A stretch of DNA of 64,000 nucleotides, taken from Apostichopus japonicus (lineage: Eukaryota; Echinodermata; Holothuroidea; Aspidochirotida; Stichopodidae). This document shows, in pieces, positions 12,001 through 25,438 of the stretch. A program made the translations under genes and the position numbers. Location: the NCBI RefSeq assembly GCF_037975245.1, contig NC_092581.1, positions 16,557,303 through 16,621,302 of the forward strand, read 5' to 3'. The notes under the pieces were generated by a model, which saw only the letters and a program-made list of their open reading frames with translations, was not told the origin of the DNA and searched no databases. The stretch's first letter is position 1. Each line of letters starts with the position of its first letter.

Positions 12001-14363
12001 TTCATGCCTCTTTCAAGGAGCCACTTGATGGTCATTGCAGATGACGTGTTTTCTTGCACCCCTCATATATTACGTTAGCTCTGTTCTCCAAGTCTGTCGA
12101 GAATGAACATTTAATAATATGTTCCTATGTCTGTCCTTGTATACGCTGCTATAAAGAACAATCAGATCAATTTTGTTTCAATATTTTATCCCCCATCTTG
12201 CCCCTTGTATGATTCAACACTGCTGCGATGGGAAACTGTTGACACTGAGACAAAAAAAAAGGTGAACATTCTGTCCTCAAAAGTTTATAATCAAGATTTA
12301 CAATCCAGCAACTCACTGCTCGTGGCTTTCATACAATTTAATTAAAAGGTTGAAATAAGGTACGCCAATCGAAACACATGGTAAAAACAAAAACAACTTG
12401 AAAATGCATTTCATTATTCTGTGTGCGATTATGGTAATTACGAAACCAAAATTAAAGCTTTCACAATTCATACTGTTACTGTCAGACACAGTGACATAAA
12501 TCAATTCACGGTACTACTCATATTTCATATTTTCACGCGCGTAGTTTCCACGCATGCGCATCTATTGATTTTCCGCGCGTCTCCATTTTAAATGAGAGTT
12601 CGCCGCCGTAATGGCAGTTGTGCATCTCAGAGCAGAGAGCAAAAACATAAGATATATATAGTGGCACTGGCCTTGATCTGATTTCGAGGGAATATTTCTT
12701 TTTGAGTTTAACCAGATATAAAGAGCAATGCCTTTACATTCCCTGATCAGTAACCGAACCGTTTCAAGGACAACACATTGAGTCTTTGTCCAGAATCGTA
12801 TAAATGAACGAAATCTCTGCTAATGTATCACCTCTCAGTTAAAGAAACGAAATCACAATTAGGTCAAGCATCACTCGAAGGTATAATGCATTTTGGAGGG
12901 TGTATGGAATTTGTTATATAACACACTGCTACCAGGAACTGAAAAGGTCATAGGGTACATGTACGGTTCTAGAGTGGGGTTCCAATCTGGTTAGATTTGA
13001 AACGAATTATCGATCTGGAATTTATTACGTCGTCTATGTCTCTAACTCTATTGTTTTACTTTGGTTTTGCAAACTTAGCAGATAGGTCCAACCCAGATCA
13101 GTAAGTATTGAAATGATATGGTGACTGAACCGAAATCATTTGAATAACGAGCTTTGTATTTCGAGACAATGGCAAAAAGAAATTAAAAACGAAAAATATG
13201 TAGGAGAGGACCTCTAAAGGTTTTGGTACAGAAGAATGTATTATTCCTTCTGCTTCTAAGTTGCTCTGAGTGTTTCTCGATCGCAAAGGTGTACACATAC
13301 ATCAACACTTCCCTTATTAGTTAGTTGTAAGCGTATTGTTTTTATGCAGAACATGACAATGTCAGCAAGTTGGGGTGGAGATTTACCACCCCCCTCCACC
13401 CCTCCCCTATGTACCATATGAACCTCTTACTTCTTTGGATGAAATTGATAATCAGACTAAGCAACAGATGTTTACCCCGGGGCTCTTCCTCTGCAGGACT
13501 AGAAATAAATCCTGTTTGTGCCTTCGTTGAGTAAGATACCTCTTCTGGCTAAATGGTGCCCCTTACAGTCTCATTAATGTATATTAATACTTGACAAAAT
13601 GACATCGAATCTGTTTTTTTTTTGGTTCATCTTCAGAAGATGAGTAAATGTAGCATCAATTTGGAGCAAGTTTGTCAAAATTGAAATTGATTAAACAAAC
13701 ATATTTCCAAAATAAATTCTTCCCACAATATCGTTAATCATAGAGAGTAAGTTATGATATACAAATTGGACAGCCGATTACATGCTCACACGTAGAAAGC
13801 ATATTGGAAGGTTATGCATTGTCTATAGGTAGTTCATTTCGGTTTATTCTAGAATAAATTTCAAACAATTTATAAATAGGAAGCTTATATATGACTAAAA
13901 CTATAATATAAAATATAATAACAACCAATAAAAGGTGTGAAAACATATAGGGCTATAATTGAACAGCAATGAAACTAACTATGAAATCTCTGTGATTGCA
14001 AACATTTATCTGAAGAAAACAATAAAGTTCACAATTAATTACAGACACTTTTGTGAGACAAAAAAGGAGAGGAATATTGAATGAAATAACGTTATTGTTT
14101 CATTCGCAACCTTCACAGAACCGTGGGTATGATTTTCTATGGGGTGTTGCTCTCACTGATTGTGAACCTTTTTATTAACACCATTCGTGGGGAGGGGGGG
14201 GGGATTTGTATAATTAAGGGTGTTTAAATACAAAATGGCGACACATTTTGGGGGGAGAGGGGTGGGTAAGAATCCCATCCGTGTACTAGGCTGCTCGTAT
14301 AAGTCATGACTACAATACCTGAGGCATTTTGAACATTCCGAGGACAAAAGGGGAATCGCATTA
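9011..14363. other. Long non-coding stretch
   Basis: No convincing gene. It contains a C-rich tract near 9925-9980, a hammerhead-like motif at 10351-10384, two diverged ~35-bp direct repeats with TATGTC and CAGGACT motifs at about 10624 and 10723, a G-rich tract near 11452-11494, and a CG-dense patch near 12533-12582. Short frames (for example 10721-10948 plus, 14153-14493 minus) show no domain or codon signature. Confidence 0.45.
10341..10392 (+). ncRNA. Degenerate hammerhead-ribozyme-like motif
   Basis: CTGAAGA (10355-10361) matches the hammerhead core CUGANGA. GAAAACGTC (10374-10382) resembles the second core GAAAC plus GUC, with one extra A. The sequence between them no longer forms a clean stem II. 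Penelope-like elements carry hammerheads with a GATCCTGCTAGGATC stem between these two cores, and the ATCCTGCTA here is a clear relic of it. It is probably inactive. Confidence 0.4.
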
Positions 14364-14371
14364 AGTTTGCC

Positions 14372-14741
14372 CAAGGGCGTAGGAACCGGGGGGCTGGGGG
14401 CGCCAGCCCCCCAGTGAAAAATGTGGAGGGCGGAAGTATCATTCCGCCCCCCCCCCCGCTTCGCAAGTCAGAAAACCCCTTTTTAATTTCCAAATGAGAA
14501 AAAAAATCTCATTTGGAGCACCAAATTGCATCTAAGGCCTGGTGAAAATACAAAATTAAGTTTACAAAATGGAGTAGGTGTTGAAGTGTGCTATATTGCA
14601 CCAAATTGCATCTGAGGCTACCTGGAAATGTAAAAAATTCCAAAGGGGGAGGGGGACACCCCCTCCCTTTAGACCCCTCCCCCAGGCCAGCCATCAGTCT
14701 TCAGCCCCCCCCCCACTCAAAAGTACCTTCCTACGCCACTG
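14372..14741. mobile_element. hAT-type MITE with perfect 8-bp target duplication
   Basis: A 370-bp element flanked by AGTTTGCC on both sides (14364-14371 and 14742-14749). It begins CAAGGGCGTAGGAACC and ends in the complement of CAGTGGCGTAGGAAGG, an imperfect inverted repeat of the hAT CAGTGGCGTAG type. The interior has GC-rich subterminal tracts and two related ACCAAATTGCATCT segments. Frames crossing it on both strands are not genes. The 8-bp duplication is the hAT signature. Confidence 0.85.
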
Positions 14742-14749
14742 AGTTTGCC

Positions 14750-16115
14750 GATGTCTTATTTTCTTTAACGGTCGCCAGATTGTTACAAATTCAACACAAT
14801 TTTAAAAGTTAAGGAAAGGAAGACCACTTTACCTTACAAACGTAAATTAAAAAGTGGCCAATTTTAATATTGTCGAGTTATTAACGACGAGAGAAGGGCA
14901 AAAAAGAAAAGAATATCTCGATCTAGACGTTTTATTGCTTTACTATCCGTTTCTATCAGTAACCGGCCACCCTTTTTCCTCATTAATAAATGTGACAGAT
15001 AAACCAGTCACATAATGACGTGATAGTGGAGCTTGTCTTCTTGGTAGATCTGTTGAAAAGTTCAAAATACAAAGTATAATACTCAAAATGTGTAATATTT
15101 AGTATTTCATAAGATAAAAATAATATCTGAACGAGGAACTTCTTAAGATTTGAATCAGTTAAGATCATATCATAGGAACTCTATATATCTGCACGCTACT
15201 GTCAATATAGCAATATAATTCTGTATACTCCGTCTTGCATGATAGAGGTGAAGTTTATATTTAGCGAAGTAATTCGTAGTAAGGTCAAATTATTTCGAAA
15301 TTGGTCATCCACGGAAGTTTTAATTACAACTAAGCCTTCTTCATTGACCTCAAAAGTAAATGAAACTTCCTCGATTTCCCGAAATCATTGAGCCCTTGGC
15401 AAGATAATTACCTTCATAGTCCTTCAAGAGTCTATATCCTTGTGTGACTTCTAGACTGTTAAACTTATCATCGAAAGTTTTTCCTAGGCCTCTTTCACGT
15501 GGAGGCTATCGGTTATAATGTTCAGATATATTCAAATATGTTGCAATGTTTATAAGCTAGCCGAGTTGTATATCTTGAATTTCAGCTCATTCACCTAGCA
15601 GATGCCACTGCTGTCAATCCACACCATCAACAATGGAAAAAAAGTAATAATAAATGAAAATAAAGAAACTTTTAAATGAATGTCGTCACCAGAAGACTAA
15701 CGACTCAGTGACAAAGATCCTCCAAGGATGTTCGAAATAACAGATATATTACAGCATTTTTGGAATTTATATCCCACCGCTGACACCATAAATATAACTA
15801 TGTGACAGATCAAACTAAGAAGGTGTTTGTAATTCTCTTGCTCTTTTAATCATGTACATAAAACTGGTTCCTGACATAATCCCCGGAGGGACCCCTCTCG
15901 ACACTCAACCGACACGGTGGAGTACGTAAGTATAGTTGTAAATTGTCTTACGGTGACGTTGTCTAACCGATCGTTATCACAAAAACCGAAAGTAATTTAT
16001 ATTTGATCGCTACTTTGAAGCCTTAGGATGACACTTTGCATAATAATTGTTGTACTATCTTCTTTAAAGCAATTCATTCCACTATTTTTTGTTTAAAGTT
16101 TTGGTAAAAGTAATC
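14750..16115. other. Unannotated AT-rich DNA
   Basis: No gene, RNA or transposon end was recognised between the MITE and the satellite array. Confidence 0.45.
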
Positions 16116-19100
16116 AATACTAAACCTCATAATAACACCGATAATTAGCTCGACTAGTACTATACCTCATTATAATGCAGATGATTACCTCCAATAGTGT
16201 TGTACCTCATAATAATACAGATAGTTAACTAGTACTATACCTCATAATAATACAGATGATTAGCTCCACTAGTACTATACCTCATAATAATGCAGATAAT
16301 TAGCTCCACTAGTACTATATCTCATAATAATACAGATAAATTGCTCGACTAGTACTATACCCCATAATAATGCATATAATTAGCTCCACTAGTACTAAAC
16401 CTCATAATAATACAGATAATTACCTCGACTAGTAGTATACCTCATGATAATGCAGATAATTAGCTCGACTAGTACTTTACCTCATGATAATGCAGATAAT
16501 TAGCTCCACTAGTACTATACCTCATAATAATGCAGATAATTAGCTCCACTAGTACTAAACCTCATAATAATACAGATAATTACCTCGACTAGTACTATAC
16601 CTCATGATAATGCAGATAATTAGCTCGACTAGTACTGCACCTCATAATAATACAGATAATTAGCTCCACTAGTACTATACCTCATAATAATACAGATAAT
16701 TAGCTCGACTAGTACCATACCTCATAATAATACAGATAATTAGCTCGACTAGTACTGTACCTCATAATAATGCAGATGATTAGCTAGACTAGTACTATAC
16801 CTCATAATAATAAAGATGATTACTACTATACCTCATAATAATACAGATAATTAGCTCCACTACTACTATATCTCATAATAATACAGATAAATTGCACCAC
16901 TAGTACTGTTCCTCATAATAATACAGATAATTAGCTGGACTAGTACTATATCTCATAATAATACAGATAAATTGCACCACTAGTACTGTTCCTCATAATA
17001 ATACAGATAATTAGCTGGACTAGTACTATCTCTCATAATAATACAGATGATTAGCTCCACTAGTACTATACCTCATAATAATAATACAGATAATTAGCTC
17101 GACTAGTACTACACCTCATAATAATAGAGATGATTAACTCCACTAGTATTATACATCATGATAATGCAGATAATTAGCTCGACTAGTACTATACCTCATA
17201 ATAATGCAGATAATTAGCTCCACTAGTACTACACCTCATAATAATAGAGATGATTAACTCCACTAGTATTATACATCATGATAATGCAGATAATTAGCTG
17301 GACTAGTACTATATCTCATAATAATACAGATAAATTGCACCACTAGTACTGTTCCTCATAATAATACAGATAATTAGCTGGACTAGTACTATCTCTCATA
17401 ATAATACAGATGATTAGATCGACTAATACTATACCTCATAATAATGCAGATAATTAGCTCCACTAGTACTACACCTCATAATAATAGAGATGATTAACTC
17501 CACTAGTATTATACATCATGATAATGCAGATAATTAGCTCGACTAGTACTATACCTCATAATAATGCAGATAATTAGCTCCACTAGTACTACACCTCATA
17601 ATAATAGAGATGATTAACTCCACTAGTATTATACATCATGATAATGCAGATAATTAGCTCGACTAGTACTATACCTCATAATAATGCAGATAATTAGCTC
17701 CACTAGTACTATACCTCATAATAATACAGATAATTAGCTCGACTAGTACCATACCTCATAATAATACAGATAATTAGCTCGACTAGTACTGTACCTCATA
17801 ATAATGCAGATGATTAGCTAGACTAGTACTATACCTCATAATAATAAAGATGATTACTACTATACCTCATAATAATACAGATAATTAGCTCCACTAGTAC
17901 TATATCTCATAATAATACAGATAAATTGCACCACTAGTACTGTTCCTCATAATAATACAGATAATTAGCTGGACTAGTACTATATCTCATAATAATACAG
18001 ATAAATTGCACCACTAGTACTGTTCCTCATAATAATACAGATAATTAGCTGGACTAGTACTATCTCTCATAATAATACAGATGATTAGATCGACTAATAC
18101 TATACCTCATAATAATGCAGATAATTAGCTCCACTAGTACTACACCTCATAATAATAGAGATGATTAACTCCACTAGTATTATACATCATGATAATGCAG
18201 ATAATTAGCTCGACTAGTACTATACCTCATAATAATGCAGATAATTAGCTCCACTAGTACTACACCTCATAATAATAGAGATGATTAACTCCACTAGTAT
18301 TATACATCATGATAATGCAGATAATTAGCTCGACTAGTACTATACCTCATAATAATGCAGATAATTAGCTCCACTAGTACTACACCTCATAATAATAGAG
18401 ATGATTAACTCCACTAGTATTATACATCATGATAATGCAGATAATTAGCTCGACTAGTACTATACCTCATAATAATGCAGATAATTAGCTCCACTAGTAC
18501 TACACCTCATAATAATAGAGATGATTAACTCCACTAGTATTATACATCATGATAATGCAGATAATTAGCTCGACTAGTACTATACCTCATAATAATGCAG
18601 ATAATTAGCTCCACTAGTACTACACCTCATAATAATAGAGATGATTAACTCCACTAGTATTATACATCATGATAATGCAGATAATTAGCTCGACTAGTAC
18701 TATACCTCATAATAATGCAGATAATTAGCTCCACTAGTACTACACCTCATAATAATAGAGATGATTAACTCCACTAGTATTATACATCATGATAATACAG
18801 ATGATTAGCTCGACTAGTATTATACCTCATAATAATACAGATAATCAGCTCGACTAGTACTATACCTCATAATAATGCAGATAATTAGCTCGACTAGTAC
18901 CATACCTAATAATAACACAGATAATAAGCTCGACAAGTACTATACCTCACAATAATACAGATAATTAGCTCGACAAGTACTATACCTCATTAGCTCGACT
19001 AGTACTATACCTCATAATAATGCACATAATAAGCTCGACTAGTACTATACCTCACAATAATACAGATAATTAGCTCGACAAGTACTATACCTCATTAGCT

Positions 19101-21081
19101 CGACTAGTACTATACCTCATAATAATAAACATAATAAGCTCGACAAGTACTATACCTCATAATCATACAGATAATAAGCTCGACTAGTACTATACCTCAT
19201 AATAAATACAGATAATTAACTCGACTTGTACCATACCTCATAATAATACAGATAATTAGCTCGACAAGTACTATACCTCATTAGCTCGACTAGTACTATA
19301 CCTCATAATAATACACATAATAAGCTCGACTAGTACTATACCTCATAATACTACACATAATAAGCTCGACTAGTACTATACCTCATAATACTACAGATAA
19401 TTAGCTCGACTAGTACTATACCTCACAATAATACAGATAATTAGCTCGACAAGTACTATACCTCATTAGCTCGACTAGTACTATACCTCATAATAATACA
19501 CATAATAAGCTCGACAAGTACTATACCTCATAATCATACAGATAATAAGCTCGACTAGTACTATACCTCATAATAAATACAGATAATTAGCTCGACTTGT
19601 ACCATACCTCATAATAATACAGATAATTAGCTCGACAAGTACTATACCTCATTAGCTCGACTAGTACTATACCTCATAATAATACACATAATAAGCTCGA
19701 CTAGTACTATACCTCATAATACTACACATAATAAGCTCGACTAGTACTATACCTCATAATACTACAGATAATTAGCTCGACTAGTACTATACCTCACAAT
19801 AATACAGATAATTAGCTCGACAAGTACTATACCTCATTAGCTCGACTAGTACTATACCTCATAATAATACACATAATAAGCTCGACAAGTACTATACCTC
19901 ATAATCATACAGATAATAAGCTCGACTAGTACTATACCTCATAATAAATACAGATAATTAGCTCGACTTGTACCATACCTCATAATAATACAGATAATTA
20001 GCTCGACAAGTACTATACCTCATTAGCTCGACTAGTACTATACCTCATAATAATACACATAATAAGCTCGACTAGTACTATACCTCATAATACTACACAT
20101 AATAAGCTCGACTAGTACTATACCTCATAATAATACACATAATAAGCTCGACTAGTACTATACCTCATAATACTACACATAATAAGCTCGACTAGTACTA
20201 TACCTCATAATACTACAGATAATTAGCTCGACTAGTACTATACCTCACAATAATACAGATAATTAGCTCGACAAGTACTATACCTCATTAGCTCGACTAG
20301 TACTATACCTCATAATAATACACATAATAAGCTCGACAAGTACTATACCTCATAATCATACAGATAATAAGCTCGACTAGTACTATACCTCATAATAAAT
20401 ACAGATAATTAGCTCGACTTGTACCATACCTCATAATAATACAGATAATTAGCTCGACAAGTACTATACCTCATTAGCTCGACTAGTACTATACCTCATA
20501 ATAATATACATAATAAGCTCGACTAGTACTATACCTCATAATACTACACATAATAAGCTCGACTAGTACTATACCTCATAATACTACAGATAATTAGCTC
20601 GACTAGTACTATACCTCATAATAATACACATAATAAGCTCGACTAGTACTATACCTCATAATATTACACATAATAAGCTCGACTAGTACTATACCTCATA
20701 ATACTACAGATAATTAGCTCGACTAGTACTATACCTCATAATAATACACATAATAAGCTCGACTAGTACTATACCTCATAATAATACACATAATAAGCTC
20801 GACTAGTACTATACCTCATAATACTACACATAATAAGCTCGACTAGTACTATACCTCATAATACTATACAGATAATTAGCTCGACAAGTACTATACCTCA
20901 TTAGCTCGACTAGTACTATACCTCATAATAATACACATAATAAGCTCGACTAGTACTACACCTCATAATAATACAGATGATTAGCTCCACTAGTACTATA
21001 CCTCATAATGATGCAGATAATTAGCTCGACTAGTACTATACCTCATAATAATGCAGATGATTAGCTAGACTTGTACTAACG
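16116..21081. repeat. 5-kb satellite array, ~40-bp unit, with higher-order repeats
   Basis: About 120 tandem copies of a 40-bp AT-rich unit holding the CGACTAGTACTATACCTCAT core and ATAATACAGATAATTAG. Variants are ordered, not random. In the first part a 120-bp trimer recurs and is identical by eye in consecutive copies starting at 18121, 18241, 18361, 18481, 18601 and 18721. In the second part (about 18.9-20.9 kb) a ~371-bp higher-order unit recurs; its AAATACAGATAATT marker is at 19204, 19575, 19946 and 20397, with the last interval longer by two 40-bp units. A further ~1034-bp internal duplication links 16.7-16.9 kb to 17.7-17.9 kb. The unit is not a multiple of three and all frames are closed. 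Confidence 0.97.
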
Positions 21082-22835
21082 TTGAAGTAGTATACCTTCA
21101 ACAATGCTAATGAGTGTAGAAATCAAAAAGAAAAAAAGAGAAAAAAGAAGAAATAATTACAGAATCACATTGCCACATCGACCGTTAGTTTTGAAGTTAA
21201 AACATGAAAACGTTTGTGCGCATAACGACGGACATTTCTAACACACGTATATATACAGACACTTTCAGCGTAATGATAAATGACACCTTTATATCTCACA
21301 TCATCATCTACACATTTAATTGTCACATTTATAACGGACTTAGATAACATATCCCATTACAGCACAGACGGTTAACAACCATAGTAAAATGATTGTATTC
21401 ATTGCGCCCGTTTCAAATGTGACTCAAAGCCAAACACAACAATTAATCCTGAATCATCAAGTAAAACCAAATCGTTTATTCAAAACAATTTCTCTCCATT
21501 AAAACTTTTAATAAGGTCTGACGTCACATTTTTTGTTCACGGAATGACTTATTTTTAGCTCAAAGCTATATTTTGAAGCTTTGATATGCTTGGTGGTATC
21601 AAATGAAGCGATATTGACACTTTTCTTTGGTAGGCTAATTATCAAGTTGCTTCAAGAAGGTACATTAAAATTTGTCCTTGATGAAAAATAAGATCGCAAT
21701 ATTTCAGTAGCTGTCATATTGTTAAAGGAACTTCAAAACTATGATAAGGTCATTAACCTGATCAGTTATCACAAAATATTGAAAATAATTTGGCATACTG
21801 AAAAAAAAGGACTATGCTAAAATGTTTTGCTTCTGGCAACTGAAATAGATTTTAATGCTTTAATGCTTCATAATTATATTCTATAACGTTGAAAGAGTGC
21901 CATTGATAACTACCAATTTACAGGGACCCACATTTCAATAAACATTATGAGTTACATTGCATTTAAGATGCAATGAATGGTTCACTGAAATCATCAACGG
22001 ATGGCACGTGACTTCAATACTGCGTAAAGCTACATAACCACACTCGCCCATGTGCATATCGCAGATATGTTTGTAGATGGAAGCGATGAGGTTTAGTGAA
22101 CCGGGGAGTTGCCATTTTAAATGCATGGCAACTCCCTGATTGAACTATAAACTTATTGAGCCTCATCAAACGATCGCGGAGTGTTATTTTTTTATCTGCG
22201 GAAGATGTCTGTCAATTTGTCATTGCATAATTCTACCTGCGTACCGTGGTTTTAATCACTATAATATGCTTTATTGCCATACTTGGTTATTAAAGGTACC
22301 TTACTAGTTAACAATTATATAATAACGTAGCTATGTCCAAAATGGAGATGGAACTTGTATATACGTGAGTATTTCACTTGGTGGAGTAAAAATCCAACTG
22401 TGAAATATGAAAGGAACGTGATGAACCAAGTTGAAACGTTTATACTATGGGGCTAATGTTATCCTGTGTATTCGATATGATATATGGATATGTATTGATC
22501 TCACTATTACTGCAGCTATGATACACACTAACTGTCATAGCACTGCCTCCTGTGCATACTTCTGTCGCAAATCAGAAATGGAGACCTTTGGGACATAAAA
22601 ACTTTAAAAATTTGCTCTTGCAAAATGTGAACGGGTCAATTACGACAATGCAGGCCTTGTTGATTAGCTGTAATTGTCGTGTCGTGATACCTGTTACCGA
22701 TCTTTCAAGGATAAACGAACGTCACTTTCACAAACATATTTGATGCAAGCAACAGGGCAGAAACTGTTGATACAAAAATGGCAATAATAAATTATGAGAA
22801 ACGAAGCACTGGTTGCAATTAAATGAGTAAAAGAA
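21082..22835. other. Unannotated AT-rich DNA with one hairpin
   Basis: No gene was recognised. A perfect 11-bp stem (GGGAGTTGCCA at 22104-22114 pairing with 22126-22136, 11-nt loop) lies inside a longer imperfect fold closed by GATGAGG (22086-22092) and CCTCATC (22162-22168). Confidence 0.5.
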
Positions 22836-22843
22836 ATATATAT

Positions 22844-22915
<72 letters not shown>
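22836..22915. repeat. (TA)n microsatellite
   Basis: About 80 bp of TA dinucleotides. The Ile-Tyr frame through it is spurious. Confidence 0.95.
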
Positions 22916-22917
<2 letters not shown>

Positions 22918-23766
22918 ATACAGAAAAACCTTTAAAGACCGTCTAAAAATGCCTATAACTTGCTCTCAAAGGAAAGGCTGCTTATTAACGCGAGATCGCT
23001 AATTGCGCGATGATAAATGAATTAACTCAACATGGAAACCATTAGAACACTTTTATGATCTCTTTCGTCATTCGAATTTATTTATGCAATCGTTATTGTT
23101 TTATTATAACTAACCCTGAAACAATTATCATCTTGTCTCTTCGAAAAACTATTTATCCGTATAAAAAAAAACCTTTTGCAGCAACAATAACATGGTGACA
23201 AACCAGGTTTTCACGCCTGACTTTTTTATTTACAAAGACGGTAAACTATCTATAAAATGACTAACAAAGAACTAACGACAATATACTTGAAAACTCATAA
23301 TTTTTAAATCAGGATTTTGAATAAATAAGCATATTTCTTTTTTTAGAATTTTGTTTTGTGTCGGTTATTTACGATGAAAAGGGTAAACCGTTTTATCGTT
23401 TGTGGCTACATCAATCACCATAGCGATAAAAAGTGCGCCGCCTTGAATAAGCTACAATATCACGTACTTATTGCATATAAAGACCTTGGTTTTGAGTGAA
23501 CCTTGGTGAATATATGACCTTAACGTACAAGGGCAGTTTTAATAATTAAACGAAGATACATCACTGTGACCTTTATTGGGGAAAGATGAACACATCTGTT
23601 TTCGCCTTCTCTTAGCTTAACGGCAGAAGCCCACCAGTTTAGTATTTCTTAACAATCCATTTTTAAATTGTAAGTATAAAGATATGAATTGCTTGAGTAT
23701 CCGGTAGTTTAGCAAACGTTTTGGAGCCGATGATAGAATTAATAGTTAATAATGTTATAGTATACT
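22916..23766. other. Unannotated AT-rich DNA
   Basis: Nothing recognisable on either strand. Confidence 0.4.
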
Positions 23767-23831
23767 GTATGTATGTATGTATGTATGTATGTATGTATGT
23801 ATGTATGTATGTATGTATGTATGTATGTATG

Positions 23832-23861
<30 letters not shown>
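23767..23861. repeat. (GTAT)n microsatellite
   Basis: About 24 perfect GTAT units. It generates Met-Tyr-Val-Cys and Tyr-Ile-His-Thr frames on the two strands that are not genes. Confidence 0.97.
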
Positions 23862-23863
<2 letters not shown>

Positions 23864-24276
23864 CATGTTATTTACATTTGACAACAAGTTGATATCACTA
23901 TTATGTTGCAGTTGGTATTAAGGGGATTTCAATTTATTGCATGTGTTTTTGTAATCTCAGGTCAAAGGTCATCGACTGTAGCTCTGCATTCTTCTAAAAC
24001 GTGATTCTATAACCATGCAGGTACAGAGAAATGGTGTGTAACAATGTATGCCTACAATTTAAAGGTGCATTTTGCAGACGTATGTGGGGCCGGGTGCCTG
24101 GCAAACTGGAACACTTCGCGTGTCTCAATGTAATTAACAACTTAAATGGATATTGCCGTGGCTGAAGTTCATTCTGTACCAACATTTAAGTTCGGTGGAG
24201 TATTTGGCGTTCGATGCATCCTGCATGGTTTCCTAGCAATATGTTAGGAATGTGATTTGAACAAAACAGAGGCCCC

Positions 24277-24283
24277 TATAAAT
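24277..24283 (+). promoter_or_regulatory. Putative TATA box of the LTR promoter
   Basis: TATAAAT preceded by GGCCCC, 35 bp inside the LTR. Transcription would be expected to begin about 25-30 bp downstream, near 24305. This is inferred from the motif alone. Confidence 0.4.
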
Positions 24284-24430
24284 TTTTATTAAGTTACCTT
24301 CACAGATAGTGGTACAGCCATTCAGAAGTTAGGGGAAAATGACCTGTCAGTGGCACATTGATATACCATATGACATTGTGTTGCTGTACTATTCATTTTG
24401 CTCTGAGTTTTGTTCCTTTCTACCCCTCAG

Positions 24431-25315
24431 GTATGTTCTTTTTACCTTATTATACTTATTACTCTTATCTTTAATAGTTAAAGGATCTAACTGATGTATT
24501 CTTATTAGTATTCATGGTAACATTCAATAGAAATGTCAAGATATTGAAGTGCACCTTTTTATCAGTGCTAGTAGTTTCATATGTTCTTCATATAGCCTTA
24601 AGCTGTATGTTACCTGTATGGTACATTGTTATTTGATATGGTGAAGCCACTGCAGCTATGCCCAGGAACGAGGTGGTTCCATGGTGTCAAATTACGTAGC
24701 AGGTATAACCTGTGCTGCATAGGCTAATTAGATGGATTGTTCTATTGGAAGAGGGGTTGATTAAAGTAGCTACACAGCAAGCTGCATAGGGTAGACCCCC
24801 TACAGAGGTCTGGGTGCACAGGATTGGTGGAACTGTTTAGGTTACCATGGCAATCCTATACCAGGTAGAGATATTGTTCTTATTAGCTGTATACTGCCTG
24901 TGCAGTGGTAGTGTGTGGGTACAACTATATTGAAACCTTTTTGTTTTAATAATAAGTCGTGAGCTAGCTCCCTAGTTCATGCAGGGAAATGTTGCTAGTC
25001 TAGGGGTGCACAGAGGATTAAGATGTAGAATAAATATTAGCACTTCTGTGTGCAGCTGTGTGGGTCATGTCAGTTAGTTTGGTGGATATGTTTGTTGGTC
25101 TATGCGTGAGTGTGTGTTATCTGTAGATTGATTAGGTTTATCTGTTATCAATAAATGCATGATGTTGCACTGAGGTTGATATGATATAACAGAGAGCTGT
25201 AAAGGACAATTATGTTCTAGATTAAAGGGTTGTAAATAAACATTGATATACCAGATGACATTGTGTTGCTGTACTATTCATTTTGCTCTGAGTTTTGTTC
25301 CTTTCTACCCCTCAG
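24431..25315 (+). other. Candidate intron within the 5' LTR
   Basis: CAG followed by GTATGT (24428-24436) is a consensus splice donor. A pyrimidine-rich TTCCTTTCTACCCCTCAG ending at 25315 is a strong acceptor. Both lie at the same place in the two copies of a 77-bp direct repeat, so splicing would join the end of copy 1 to the base after the AG in copy 2. It would remove 885 bp of 5' leader upstream of the gag start. No transcript evidence is available. Confidence 0.45.
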
Positions 25316-25369
25316 GTGGCCTATATATTGGCTCATACCTAGGTCACCCGAATCCCCGGGGTAACAATT

Positions 25370-25387
25370 TGGAGGCACCACCCGGAT
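25370..25387 (+). promoter_or_regulatory. Primer-binding site
   Basis: TGGAGGCACCACCCGGAT starts three bases after the 5' LTR. TGG is the complement of the tRNA CCA end. The first ten bases complement the GGTGCCTCCA 3' end known for some animal threonine tRNAs, so tRNA-Thr is the likely primer (recalled, to be verified). Confidence 0.75.
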
Positions 25388-25438
25388 AAAAACTCATGGC
25401 ATACTGAGGAGCAGGATTAAGGTTGCTCACCCAGAAAG

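Larger units (their letters stand above)
24242..25366 (+). repeat. 5' LTR
   Basis: 1125 bp with TG...CA ends. A TATAAAT box sits near the left end (24277-24283), giving a very short U3. AATAAA motifs occur at 25029, 25150 and 25235, so the repeated R region would cover most of the LTR. Two copies of a 77-bp segment lie at 24356-24432 and 25241-25317, with one mismatch. It matches the 3' LTR over its full length by eye. Confidence 0.96.

Noticed and set aside
16116-21081. Regular repeats resembling a CRISPR array
   Set aside because: Units are directly tandem with no unique spacers, and the context is a eukaryotic genome; it is a satellite.
23663-23921. Met-Tyr-Val-Cys and Tyr-Ile-His-Thr repeat frames
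   Set aside because: Artefacts of the (GTAT)n microsatellite.
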